Source: Paraconiothyrium sp. Pb-2020 | Lineage: Eukaryota; Ascomycota; Dothideomycetes; Pleosporales; Didymosphaeriaceae | Direction: 5' to 3' | Length of the DNA stretch: 64,000 bases | Assembly (NCBI GenBank): GCA_022419385.1 | Contig: JAJUBI010000004.1 | Coordinates: 1,426,001 to 1,490,000 of the forward strand | Shown here: positions 55,010-64,000 of the stretch, piece by piece | Numbering within the stretch: the first letter of the stretch is position 1 | Layout: the number at the start of each line of letters is the position of its first letter | The notes under the pieces: generated by a model | What the model saw: the letters and a program-made list of their open reading frames with translations, nothing else | What the model was told of the DNA's origin: nothing | Database searches by the model: none | Made by a program: the position numbers and the translations under genes

Positions 55010-56456
55010 TGTGCCTGCTCACAAGGTCCGAGAGCTCTTTCTGCAAGATCGAGCAAGGGAAATTCGACGCTCGCAATCATTTTCCCACGGCCAGGTCCAA
55101 GTTAATATACCGACGTTATTGCGGAAGGTGACACATGATCGCCTGTGCCGCACTACCTGTGAGCTGCATCGGCGTGCGGGGAAGGACCGATTCAGGCCTG
55201 GGTACGCGTCCGGGGTAATGGGGCAAAGCAGGGCGTACTCCGGTTCCTGGGGTAAATTGTACCTATAGTATGAATGCTAAGAAACGAAACGTCGATTTGG
55301 GCGGGCGGGATTCCTGTCTGACGATGGCGAGATGATAGTGCGTGCATTCGCATCGGGCAAATCTCGCGACCGCTGAGCCTAGTGGTGTGACTTGCATGCA
55401 CGACGGAAGAGGCTGTGGGAGTGGCTGCAAAGGCGCATCGTGGTTGTCTCTGTACGGCCTGGTGCAGGCGTACATCTGGGCACGTCGGGATTATGTATGC
55501 GCACCCCCGGGCGCTGCTCTCCCGAAGCCTAGCCCAGCCCGTTACCACAACAAGTCCGACCTCTGTCATTCAGCGACAGACGGCGCAAAAGGAGAGGTGT
55601 CTTCAAGTGTCGGGTGCATCTCCCAAAGCAGTCTGTGCTTGGTTGCATGGTTAGTTCTCTTGCCAACGAGGATACAAAAGCTGCTGTTGAAGGCCGCCTA
55701 AGTGCTGACCACAACTGATGGAAGTATAAAGTCGAGGATAAGAGTGATGAACCTATATAGACTCGGTTAGTACGCTGGTACATGCCAGTTGCGCAGGAAG
55801 CGATTTTCTCGAACAAGATTGACCGCACAGTGGTTACCTCCCTCAAGCTTCTATCACTACAACCCGTGCCAAGGTTTTCTCTATACCATTATAGCTAGTG
55901 GGTCATTGGGCTTGTGGACAGTGCCGAGCAGGAGGCAGCCATCTCGACCAACTCGCCGATGTCGCCTTTCTACGCAGAAGAGAGAAAATATCCCTTGTAA
56001 ACCCAAGTACGGATGCAGATACGTGAAGTGACCAACACAAAGCTTTGGATCCGGCACTAAGTAGTTCTACATAGTTGACACTGCACTGTTGCGGGAATGT
56101 GGAGATGCAGTTGACGGCTAATGGTGTTATGCGAACGAAGGTAGGGAAGATCAGGATGCGGTGGTGGGAAGGATGGTGTAAAACGGTCGTGAGGGCAGAT
56201 ATGGTGGACCAACCAGAAATGGAATAGTACGGTGATGACGTAATAAGTAAATTCCACCCCATTCGCGTCTTTGCTTCGAAAAATGATCCCTGCTTGCCTG
56301 CACTGGGGCAAAATAATACATATTTTTTTCTTTGCACTTGCAATAGTCAGAACCCGAAAGCCCGTCGCTTCAAGTTCTTTGATGCTCTCGTCAACATTGA
56401 GGAACTCGGTGCACCATACTGGCCCACTGCAGCTGCTATTCGCCTCAAAAACATAT
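55010..56456. other. Intergenic region of 1.4 kb
   Basis: Divergent promoter region between the sugar transporter and the HAD phosphatase. No gene supported. Confidence 0.45.
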
Positions 56457-57428
56457 ATGCAACGACCTAGGAATCATATGCGGGTAGTCCTTGACTGGGA
56501 TGGCACCTTAACTAAGAGAGACACGCTCCACCTTGTTTCCGCGATAGGGTATGAGCACAACCGCGGCGGAAACCTCACACCTTGGGACGACATAGTGCAA
56601 GCATACCTCTCTGATTATTCGCAGCATAAAGCAAGTTATACTCCCTCAGAAAAAGAGCGAAAGACCGTTGCCGAAGAGAGCGAATGGCTCGCCAGCCTAA
56701 AGAATGTGGAACGAAGTAGCATCGAACGAGTGAAAGCGGCGGGCATCTTCAAGGGTGTCACAAAGGACGATGTGGTTTCGGCATCCAGATCAGCTGTTCA
56801 TGACGGAAAGTTGCAGCTACGACCAGGCTGGAGGAAGCTTCTCTCTCTTTCAGAATCCCTACAGCAGCAGACTTCGGCGGCGACCTCGCTTTCTATTATT
56901 AGCGTCAACTGGAGCGCCACTTTTATCAGGTCATGTCTTCAGACCGCCTTGTCACGTTCTTCAGCGTCCGACGCTAAGGTCATGGACTCCATACCTATCT
57001 TCGCGAACGAGCTTCCTCTGGAAGAAGTTCAACGAACACCCTACATCTGCACGAGTGCGGACAAGCTTGCGAGGTTTGAAGAAGTGCGTAGAGAGGACGA
57101 CTGTACGACTGTCTATGTAGGGGACTCGGCTACTGATTTCGACTGCCTGGTTGCGGCTGATATGGGCATCTGTGTCAGAGATGACCCGATGGGAAGTGGC
57201 CAGAAAGAGCTGAAGGGAATACTGGAACGACTGGGCTTTGAAGTATCGCGCTTGAGTCCGGTAGCTATTATAGATCCGAGAGGAGGTATTGGAGTTGATG
57301 GCGGCGATCGAGAGCGAAGAGGCAAGCAGAGAATATGGTGGGTTGCAGACTTGGACGAGGTCGCCAAGATGGTTGAAAATGGTCAATCATCACGATTACG
57401 ATCCAGACCGGCGGAAAGTAAGTCATGA
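56457..57428 (+). CDS. HAD-superfamily phosphatase, Cto1-like
   Basis: A single-exon protein. The start could be the ATG at 56457 or the one at 56478, seven codons later; the frame is open further upstream. The core is a HAD phosphatase: the nucleophile motif VVLDWDGTLTKRDT sits right after the second Met, a middle domain follows, then SIISVNWSATFI (motif II region), and a C-terminal VYVGDSATDFDCLVAADMGI (motif IV, two metal-binding Asp). This arrangement matches the fungal family of yeast Cto1 (YCR015C), related to phosphoserine-phosphatase-like HADs. Substrate unknown. A GTAAGT at 57410 in the last codons could begin a 3'-terminal intron that would replace the final few residues. Confidence 0.85.
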   Translation: MQRPRNHMRVVLDWDGTLTKRDTLHLVSAIGYEHNRGGNLTPWDDIVQAYLSDYSQHKASYTPSEKERKTVAEESEWLASLKNVERSSIERVKAAGIFKGVTKDDVVSASRSAVHDGKLQLRPGWRKLLSLSESLQQQTSAATSLSIISVNWSATFIRSCLQTALSRSSASDAKVMDSIPIFANELPLEEVQRTPYICTSADKLARFEEVRREDDCTTVYVGDSATDFDCLVAADMGICVRDDPMGSGQKELKGILERLGFEVSRLSPVAIIDPRGGIGVDGGDRERRGKQRIWWVADLDEVAKMVENGQSSRLRSRPAESKS

Positions 57429-58122
57429 GCACCAAATGTTGTATGACATACAAGAAAGATGTCCAGGCTTGGTAGGGCATCGGGCGGAAATGTATGTTCA
57501 TGACCTTACGATCTTCTTGGCTATGAATCAACTGCTCCCTCCCTGAGGATTGTATAAACTAAATTACCTAAAGGGGAAGACTCTATTGTAAACTAGGACG
57601 TTCACGAGCTGAACTGTCCATCGCTGCGCACGTTCGGAGTATACCACGAGGGCGTTCGCCGAGCTCTCTGTCGCTTGGAGTTTCTTGGTGTTCGAGCAAA
57701 TGCTGCGAACTGACTTTGAAAGTCGACAACTGACCTTGTGCCGCGCGACATTAAGGCTTGGCCAGCTTTCTGGGTTGTCGCATCCTGCAGATGGAAGAGT
57801 TTATGGGCCAGATGGTGACTTGATATTGGCTCCACATATGGGCCGACTGCGGGGTAGGCCGACTGGGGTAGCGTCCTCTTCCGGCAGTTCGCAACCAAAA
57901 GCCTTGGCCGTGGCATCATTACCCCGATGCACGAGGACGGGTCAATTATAGTTGGCGATCTTGCCAAGTTCGTACGCGGTGTTTCCCTGACACACAGCAT
58001 GGCCTCATGCTCGAACTGAGCCTCGTGGCGGCGGTCGGCTGACCACAATGGGTTAGCGCAACTGTGGGGTGGAGGGAAGCTTCGAATCCACTTAACACCG
58101 AACGTCAACACCTCACAGACCG
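57429..58122. other. Intergenic region of 0.7 kb
   Basis: Promoter region of the GH2 gene. Frames on both strands here show no family features. Confidence 0.45.
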
Positions 58123-61100
58123 ATGCAAGCTCCCGTCAACACTTTGAATCCAGAGGAACATCACAATATGACTACAATTAGCGGCGTCAGACCCCAGAAC
58201 CCTCCGGACTGGAACAATCACAAAAGTACTGCACAGGAATACATTGCCTGTGCGAGCGTACTTCCACAACTATCCCCCGAGTCGGACGCCATTTCACGCG
58301 ATGTGAGCAAGTCAAAGACGCATAGCTTGTCTGGAACCTGGAAATTCCACCTCGCCAACTCGCCTTCGAGGCTGTCGAGGGCTTTGAGGTCTCCTCTTAT
58401 GATACCTCGTCATGGAGCGACATCGCTGTCCCTGGCATGTGGAATCTACAGGGTTCGGACGGGCCCACAGTACACCAACGTCAAGTACCCCATCCACGTC
58501 GATCCACCAAATGTTCCATTTTACGACAATGAGACTGGATCCTACGTAAGAAAATTCTCGGTCCCAAAAGATTTCAGAGATGACCAAATTCGACTGCGGT
58601 TTGAAGGCGTCGATTCGTCATACCACGTGTGGGTAAATGGATAGGGTATTCCCAAGGCAGCCGTAATCCGGATGAGTTCGACATTACGAGCTTCGTAGAT
58701 TTGGAGAAAGAAAATACGCTGCAGTACGAGTCTATCAATGTGCGATGGGACTTATATCGAAGACCAGGACCAATGGTGGCTGAGCGGCATGTAAGACTGT
58801 ACAGATCCCTCGACACATCACCGTGCTAACTTCGATAGCTTCCGAGACGTATTCCTTGTCGCATTCCCTCAAAGTCCCGCATTGAGAATCTGCACGTCCA
58901 GACCCTGTTGGACTCTTCCTACAAGGATGCGGAGCCAAAGTCAGCCTTGAGACTACAGGTCTGGGCAGTGTCAGCCTCAAACTCTTCGATGCCGACAAGC
59001 AACCCATTACCGATGCATCTGCAAATGCGACGAGCGAAAGCCGGGGCAAATGGACAATCTCCTTGCGCGGTCAGAACCCTCACAAATGGACCGCGGAGAC
59101 GCCTTATCTTTATCACCTGATTATTGCACTAGATAACAATCAGTTCATCCCCATTCGTGTAGGCTTCCGTCAGGTTGAGATCAAGGACGGTCTGCTCAAG
59201 GTTAATGGCAAGCGCATTGTTATCCGTGGCGTCAACCGTCACGAACATCATCCGAAATTTGGTCGCGCCGTGCCTTTGGACTTCCTTAAGCACGATCTAC
59301 TGACCATGAAACGGCACAACATCAATGCTATCAGAACCTCCCACCAATTGAATGATCCGAGACTCTTGGGCCTTGCCGATGAGATGGGTTTCTGGATGAT
59401 CGACGAGGCAGACATGGAATGTCATGGCTTCGAGATGGTAGCTGATGCCCTTTTGTCGAAAGAGGAACAAGAGCTGCCGTTCGACCAACGCCAACTCCTG
59501 ACGCGCGGCGGGGCCGCTAAATGGACGACCGATAATCCAGACTGGAGAGATGCATACATCGATCGCGCGGAGCATTTGATGAAGCGCGATCAGCTTCACC
59601 CATCGGTGATCATCTGGAGTCTTGGTAACGAAGCCTTCTTCGGACAGAACTTCAAGGAGATGTATAAGCACATCAAAGAGTACGACGATAGCAGACCGAT
59701 CCACTATGAGCCTGACTATGACGCCGAGACTATGGACGTCTTTTCGAGGATGTACTCGCACCCTGATTGGGTCGACTGGTTTGGTAGAGAAGGAAGCAAG
59801 GAGAAACCGCTCATCCTTTGCGAATTTGTAAGTATTCACAAAATGATACTAGACATCAACTAACCACCAGCTAGATCCACGCAATGGGCAACGGCCCAGG
59901 TAACATCAAAGAATACATCGACTTATTCTACAAGTACCCCTCGGTTCAGGGTGGATTCGCGTGGGAGTGGGCCAACCACGGTCTACTAACGAAAGATAAG
60001 GAGACCGGCGACGAGTACTATGCCTACGGTGGTGACTTTGGGGAGAAGGTCCACGACTCGACCTTCGTGATGGATGGCTTATTATTCTCCGATCACAGCC
60101 CTAACCCGGGTCTAACCGAGTTCGCCAAAGCGATCGAGCCGGTACAGCTCCTACGCAGCAACGCAGCAACAGCTACATTCATCAATAGGTACGACTTCGT
60201 TACTCTGGATCACCTCCACCTCAATTGGCACGCCGTCAATGAGCACGGCGACGAAACCTCCAAAGGCGACATTAAGATCCCATCCGGCATTGGCCCAGGT
60301 CAAGAATTCGAGGTCGACCTGCCCAAGTTCACGAGTGCCAAATCTGAGACCGTCGCCCACTTTAGCTTCGATCTGAAAGAAAGCACCATCTCCCTCTCCA
60401 AAGGATGGACCGTCGCTACTGGTGAAGTCGTCGTCCATCCATCGCACGCTGTACACACTCCTCCCACGTCCGACAAAGCCCTCAAAGTGACTACGCCTTC
60501 CAGTCACACCCTGGTTATCAAGAGCGAAGAATCCGAATGGGTATTTAGCACACTCTATGGTTACCTCACGTCGTGGAAGAAGAACGGTAAAGAGCTTATC
60601 ACCACGCCTCCGGAGCTCTCCGTCAACCGTGCAGAGACCGACAACGACAAGCCCCAAGACGGACGCTACTGGAGGGAACACCTTGTGCACCTCGCCAAGC
60701 CCTACACGCGAAAAGTCCACTACGACCAGCCAGACAAAAAGTTACTCAAGGTAACTGTACACCAACAGATCGTGCCACCAGTGCTCTCTTGGTCCATTGA
60801 CGTCGAGATCACATACACCTTTTCCAGCGACGGCATCGTGCGCGCACACGTAAAGGGCTCACCCAAGGGTCTCAACTTGCCAGACATCCTCCCCCGCATC
60901 GGCTTTATCCTCGAGCTTCCCCACGAGTTCCAGAACGTCGAATGGTTCGGCCGCGGCCCCGGAGAATCCTACCGCGACTCCAAATTCTCGCAGCAAGTCT
61001 CCTTGCACAAAGCCACGTCCATCGACGCGCTGTGGACAGATTACGAGGTCCCGCAGGAAGGCGCCAATCGCACTGATACACGCTGGGTGCGTATTGCCAA

Positions 61101-61371
61101 CGGTACTTCCTCCTCGTCTACCAGTCTGCTGGCGCAGTTCGTGGAGAGGGGGTCAAGGAAGTTGTTCGATTTCCAGGCTTCGCATTATAGGATTGATGAC
61201 GTTGCTGCGTCGGACCATCCGTATAAGCTGCATAAGAAGAAGAGGGAGGAGGTGGTGCTTAGGCTGGATGCGGTGCATCATGGATTGGGGACGGGGAGCT
61301 GTGGGCCGAAGACGTTGCCGGCGTATAGGAATGAGCTGAACGACTTTGCGTTTGAGGTCCTGCTGCAGTGA
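58123..61371 (+). CDS. GH2 beta-galactosidase, 5' third interrupted by indels
   Basis: Introns at 58791-58838 and 59828-59874. Family features are clear: LSGTWKFHLANSP, a jelly-roll with DNETGSYVRKFSVPKDF and GYSQGSRNPDEFD, then the TIM-barrel with IRGVNRHEHHP, MKRHNINAIRTSH, the acid/base Glu in WSLGNEAFFG, the nucleophile Glu in LILCEF and WANHGLL, and a C-terminal beta-galactosidase domain to 61371. From 59000 to the stop the frame is intact. From 58220 to 58940 the conserved protein can be followed only by changing frame nine times (about 58222, 58274, 58363, 58464, 58633, 58721, 58740, 58876, 58935). Such enzymes are usually intracellular and hydrolyse lactose or galactosides; the nearby sugar transporter fits that use. 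Confidence 0.88.
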
Positions 61372-61593
61372 GTGATAGACTGCGTTATGGGAGGGAAACA
61401 GAGGGACTGGCATAGCATAGTCGGCGATTGATTATGCCGACTCGCGAGTCTAAGTACAGACTGAACGTTCCGTCTTCTCTTTTACCAATCGTATTAGCCA
61501 CGCGATAGCACGAAATCACGTTTCCATTATGGTAGAATGTTTTTCGTATATCTCATTGATTTTCTTTTCCTCGCTGTAGGAAGTTGTGTATCT

Positions 61594-62831
61594 CTATACA
61601 TGGTCCATCTCGACCCATGTAGCATCCTCCTTCTGCCTTGAGCGATGAGTCGAAAGCGACTGTACTGTCGCCAACATCCCGCCGAAGCATCCGAACTGGA
61701 ACAGTGGTCGCATCACCGGCAGACAGGCAGCGACAATCGCAATCGAGAGCTCGATCACTGCCCAAATCGCTAATTCGCTCTCCATCTCTAATATTTGTTA
61801 GCGAAACAACAGAACAGCTGCATCGGGCCATGTCTTACGCCACGAAGTTTTAGCTCCTATTGATCCGTCAGTATGTGCAAATGCGTGTTTGGAAGGTAGA
61901 CTTACTGCGGAGGGCCTCAAGGAAAGTATACAGACGCCCGCAGGCGGCTGCAGTGGAGCTGCCGACATCAGCTTCTCATTCAGGAAACCTCTTCCGCACC
62001 ACTACTCACAGCAAGCCCAGCGCAAACATCGCAGTGACGCAACACTTCTGGAAAGTCGACACACGCATGTTCCAGACGATTGGAATGGGTGAAACCAAGA
62101 CCATGACATCAGTAACGATGTCGGAAACGACAAAACCATACGATGCGGGCGCGGAAGTCTTGCAGTAGCGCGAAATCGCGTCTTGATCTCCTTCCCAGAG
62201 AGCGGAAACGTGGGTACCGCACTGGAAGATGTTGGCGAATAAGAAGGCGATCGTCCATGCTGCGAGCAGTGCGACGAGGATAAGAGAGTAGATGTTGAAG
62301 ATTCGAACGACGTTGAAGATGCGGCGGTAGAGGAAAACGACGCTGAGCTTGACTAGGCCCAGCCCAGCTATCAGCAGGATGCATTTGATGAAGTTGTACT
62401 TTGATAGTGATGTCAGTCAAAGCAATAGAAACCTTCGATTAGGACGGATCACCTTGGAGATCAGCTGCTCTAATCCCGTTGTTTCAAGCTGACTAGTAGT
62501 CGCTACATCCAATTCGTGGCTGTCGTATAAACCAATCGCAGCTCCTACGCAGAGTAAGTCATTTGATTCCTATCTTCCGCTGTGTTTGGGCCAAGATCTT
62601 ACCTGCCAAAATAACCCCAGCCAACGCCCACATCACAACCTAATCCTCTCAGTCAATCTCGCTCGCAATTCGCAATCCGTCTCCTGCACCTACCAAGCTC
62701 GCCAAAACCGTCCAATCATCAAGCTCATACGATGATCGCTTGATCTTCCTCGCCCAAAGCCTTCCCCCAACCGCCAGCGTTGCAACCGCGCTAAGAACGG
62801 CCGTCGTCACTTTGACGCTGGTAGAGTCCAT
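61594..62831 (-). CDS. PTH11-type rhodopsin-like 7TM protein, no CFEM
   Basis: Seven exons on the minus strand: 62831-62694, 62639-62603, 62544-62453, 62398-62010, 61958-61906, 61856-61839 and 61787-61594, giving 306 residues. All introns are 49-58 bp; one exon is only 18 bp. Splices were set by the fungal rhodopsin-like pattern: GGRLWARKIKRSSYELDDW, YNFIKCILLIAGLGLVKLSV, FLYRRIFNVVRIFNIYSLIL, FANIFQCG, VSDIVTDVMVLVSPIPIVW, MFALGLLSTAAACGRLYTF and IWAVIELSIAIVAACLPVMRPLF. The class is thought to sense surface or chemical cues at the plasma membrane. It lacks the CFEM head seen in the receptor at 8.5-10.4 kb, and the C-terminal tail is short. Confidence 0.82.
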
Positions 62832-63191
62832 CAGAAACCACAAAAGCGCACGGGAAGGATCCCGCCTTGTATTTATCAGTGCTCGCCAATGCTTGCTCGT
62901 TGCACAAATGAGATCTGAGTGTCAGCCTACGACATAGCCCTTCGGAGTTCGTTCGACCAATGGGCGGGGAGAAGGAAGCGACAAGGCGCTTCCGGGCGAA
63001 CTGCATGCGAGCTCGGGGGCCAATGGGCGTGTTAACATGTGGTCAATGCGTGGGACATGCCTCGCGGTGCCATTTCGCGCATACGTTGAATGTGCCTTGG
63101 TTAGTTTGCGGTAATGATTTTCGAGGTGGTGTAAAACCAGAAATCGCCATTGGGGAGCTGTACAACCCCGAACGAATAGCTTATACGGAAT
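62832..63191. other. Short intergenic region
   Basis: Lies between the 5' end of the 7TM gene and the 3' end of the NmrA-like gene, both on the minus strand. No gene seen. Confidence 0.45.
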
Positions 63192-64000
63192 TTACGGATC
63201 GTATGTATTGTGTATCATAGACATGAGCTCGCTTCCACCCGCCCAATCCGCAATCTTGGTCACTCGTCCCCCAAATCGTCGTAGATTCTCCACCGCCTCG
63301 CCATGCTTCGGAAACAGCTCTTCTTTCAACTTCGTACTATACTCCACGTGATTTGCAACCAGCGACTGCAAATCAACCTCAGAAAGATGGCTCATATTCC
63401 TTCTAAACGCCTCTTCGTCAATCTCCCTGATCTCTACCGACCGACCACTTGCTCGCGCAACGACCTGAATTGCATCCCTCATCGTCATCAACTCAGGACC
63501 ATTCAAAATGACAACACCCTTGTGCTCCCGCGTCGCTAGCAACCCACCCGCAACAGCACCAATATCCCCCGGTACGATGAAATCGAAAACCGTCTCCGGC
63601 CGGAACAATTCCACAACTCCGCGTTTCGCACCGCCCGCAACGAGGAAGAGGTTCGAGCAGAAGTACATCGGGCGTAAAACCGCCGCGTCTAGCCCCACAC
63701 TCTCCAATGCTATCTCAGCCTGTGCATGATGCCACGCAGACCCTTTGGTCTTCTGCATAGACGATGGAGGATGTTTCACCGCGTAGGAGGAGAGCAGCAC
63801 CACGTAGGTAACGCCAGCGTCTTTCAGAGCCTGGAAGACGGGTTTCATGCCATCTTGGCAGGCGAAAACGGTATATAGGAATGCTGTGGTGGCGCCTGAG
63901 GTTTTGATGGCTTGGGTGACTGTTGAGGGGTCGGTTAGATCTGCGACTACGCGGGGGCAGCGTTTAGTTTCGGACAGTTCGGGGTTTTGATCGAGGGTTG
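63192..64000 (-). CDS. NmrA-like NAD(P)-binding protein, 5' partial
   Basis: The minus-strand frame is open to the right edge of the window, so the N-terminus with the glycine-rich NAD(P) loop is missing; about 269 residues are visible. The visible part fits the NmrA-like/atypical short-chain dehydrogenase fold: VVADLTDPSTVTQAI, ATTAFLYTVFA, YVVLLSSYAV, HAQAEIALESVGLDAAVLRP, FDFIVPGDIGAVAGGLLA and VVILNGPELMTMRDAIQVVA. Members act as redox sensors or isoflavone-reductase-like enzymes; this one's role is unknown. The start used by eye at 63848 is an internal Met and not the real start. Confidence 0.85.
   Translation of the reverse strand, partial: TLDQNPELSETKRCPRVVADLTDPSTVTQAIKTSGATTAFLYTVFACQDGMKPVFQALKDAGVTYVVLLSSYAVKHPPSSMQKTKGSAWHHAQAEIALESVGLDAAVLRPMYFCSNLFLVAGGAKRGVVELFRPETVFDFIVPGDIGAVAGGLLATREHKGVVILNGPELMTMRDAIQVVARASGRSVEIREIDEEAFRRNMSHLSEVDLQSLVANHVEYSTKLKEELFPKHGEAVENLRRFGGRVTKIADWAGGSELMSMIHNTYDP

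Overview
The window looks like a piece of a filamentous ascomycete (Pezizomycotina) chromosome, most likely a Dothideomycete. That is inferred from the gene content (HET-domain protein, CFEM and PTH11-type receptors, F-box protein, fungal GH106 and GH2 enzymes, small secreted cysteine-rich proteins), from short 41-104 bp introns with GTAAGT-like donors, and from fungal-style gene spacing. No virus, recognisable transposon protein, rRNA or tRNA gene was seen. Many coding exons below were assembled by reading splice sites, so exon coordinates are my models and not transcript evidence.

Left third (1-21.5 kb): a long low-complexity protein cut by the left edge; a 1.6 kb field of about 14 degenerate copies of a 30-bp repeat core; a HET-domain protein; a CFEM-7TM receptor in six exons; a gene-poor stretch of 3.4 kb; an F-box-like protein; a secreted protein with deaminase-like HAE...C motifs; a two-exon small secreted Cys-rich protein; and the housekeeping phosphomannomutase Sec53.

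Middle (21.5-41.5 kb): a long Ser/Thr- and Pro-rich surface protein gene that is broken into several reading frames; a run of small intronless plus-strand orphan genes, of which two clearly share motifs and three begin with MG; a Ser/Thr-rich minus-strand protein; a cytochrome P450; an unlisted 58-residue gene on the minus strand; a second small secreted Cys-rich protein; and a large membrane protein of unknown role.

Right third (42.5-64 kb) is metabolic: a secreted GH106 (alpha-L-rhamnosidase-like) enzyme, a small coiled-coil/TM protein with a frameshift, an amino-acid permease, a basic hypothetical protein, an MFS sugar/lactose-type permease, a Cto1-like HAD phosphatase, and a GH2 beta-galactosidase. 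The permease and GH2 enzyme 3 kb apart resemble a lactose/galactoside utilisation pair. The 5' third of the GH2 gene carries nine small indels while the rest is intact, which points to poor consensus sequence or recent inactivation. The window ends with a seven-exon PTH11-type 7TM gene and an NmrA-like NAD(P)-binding protein cut by the right edge.
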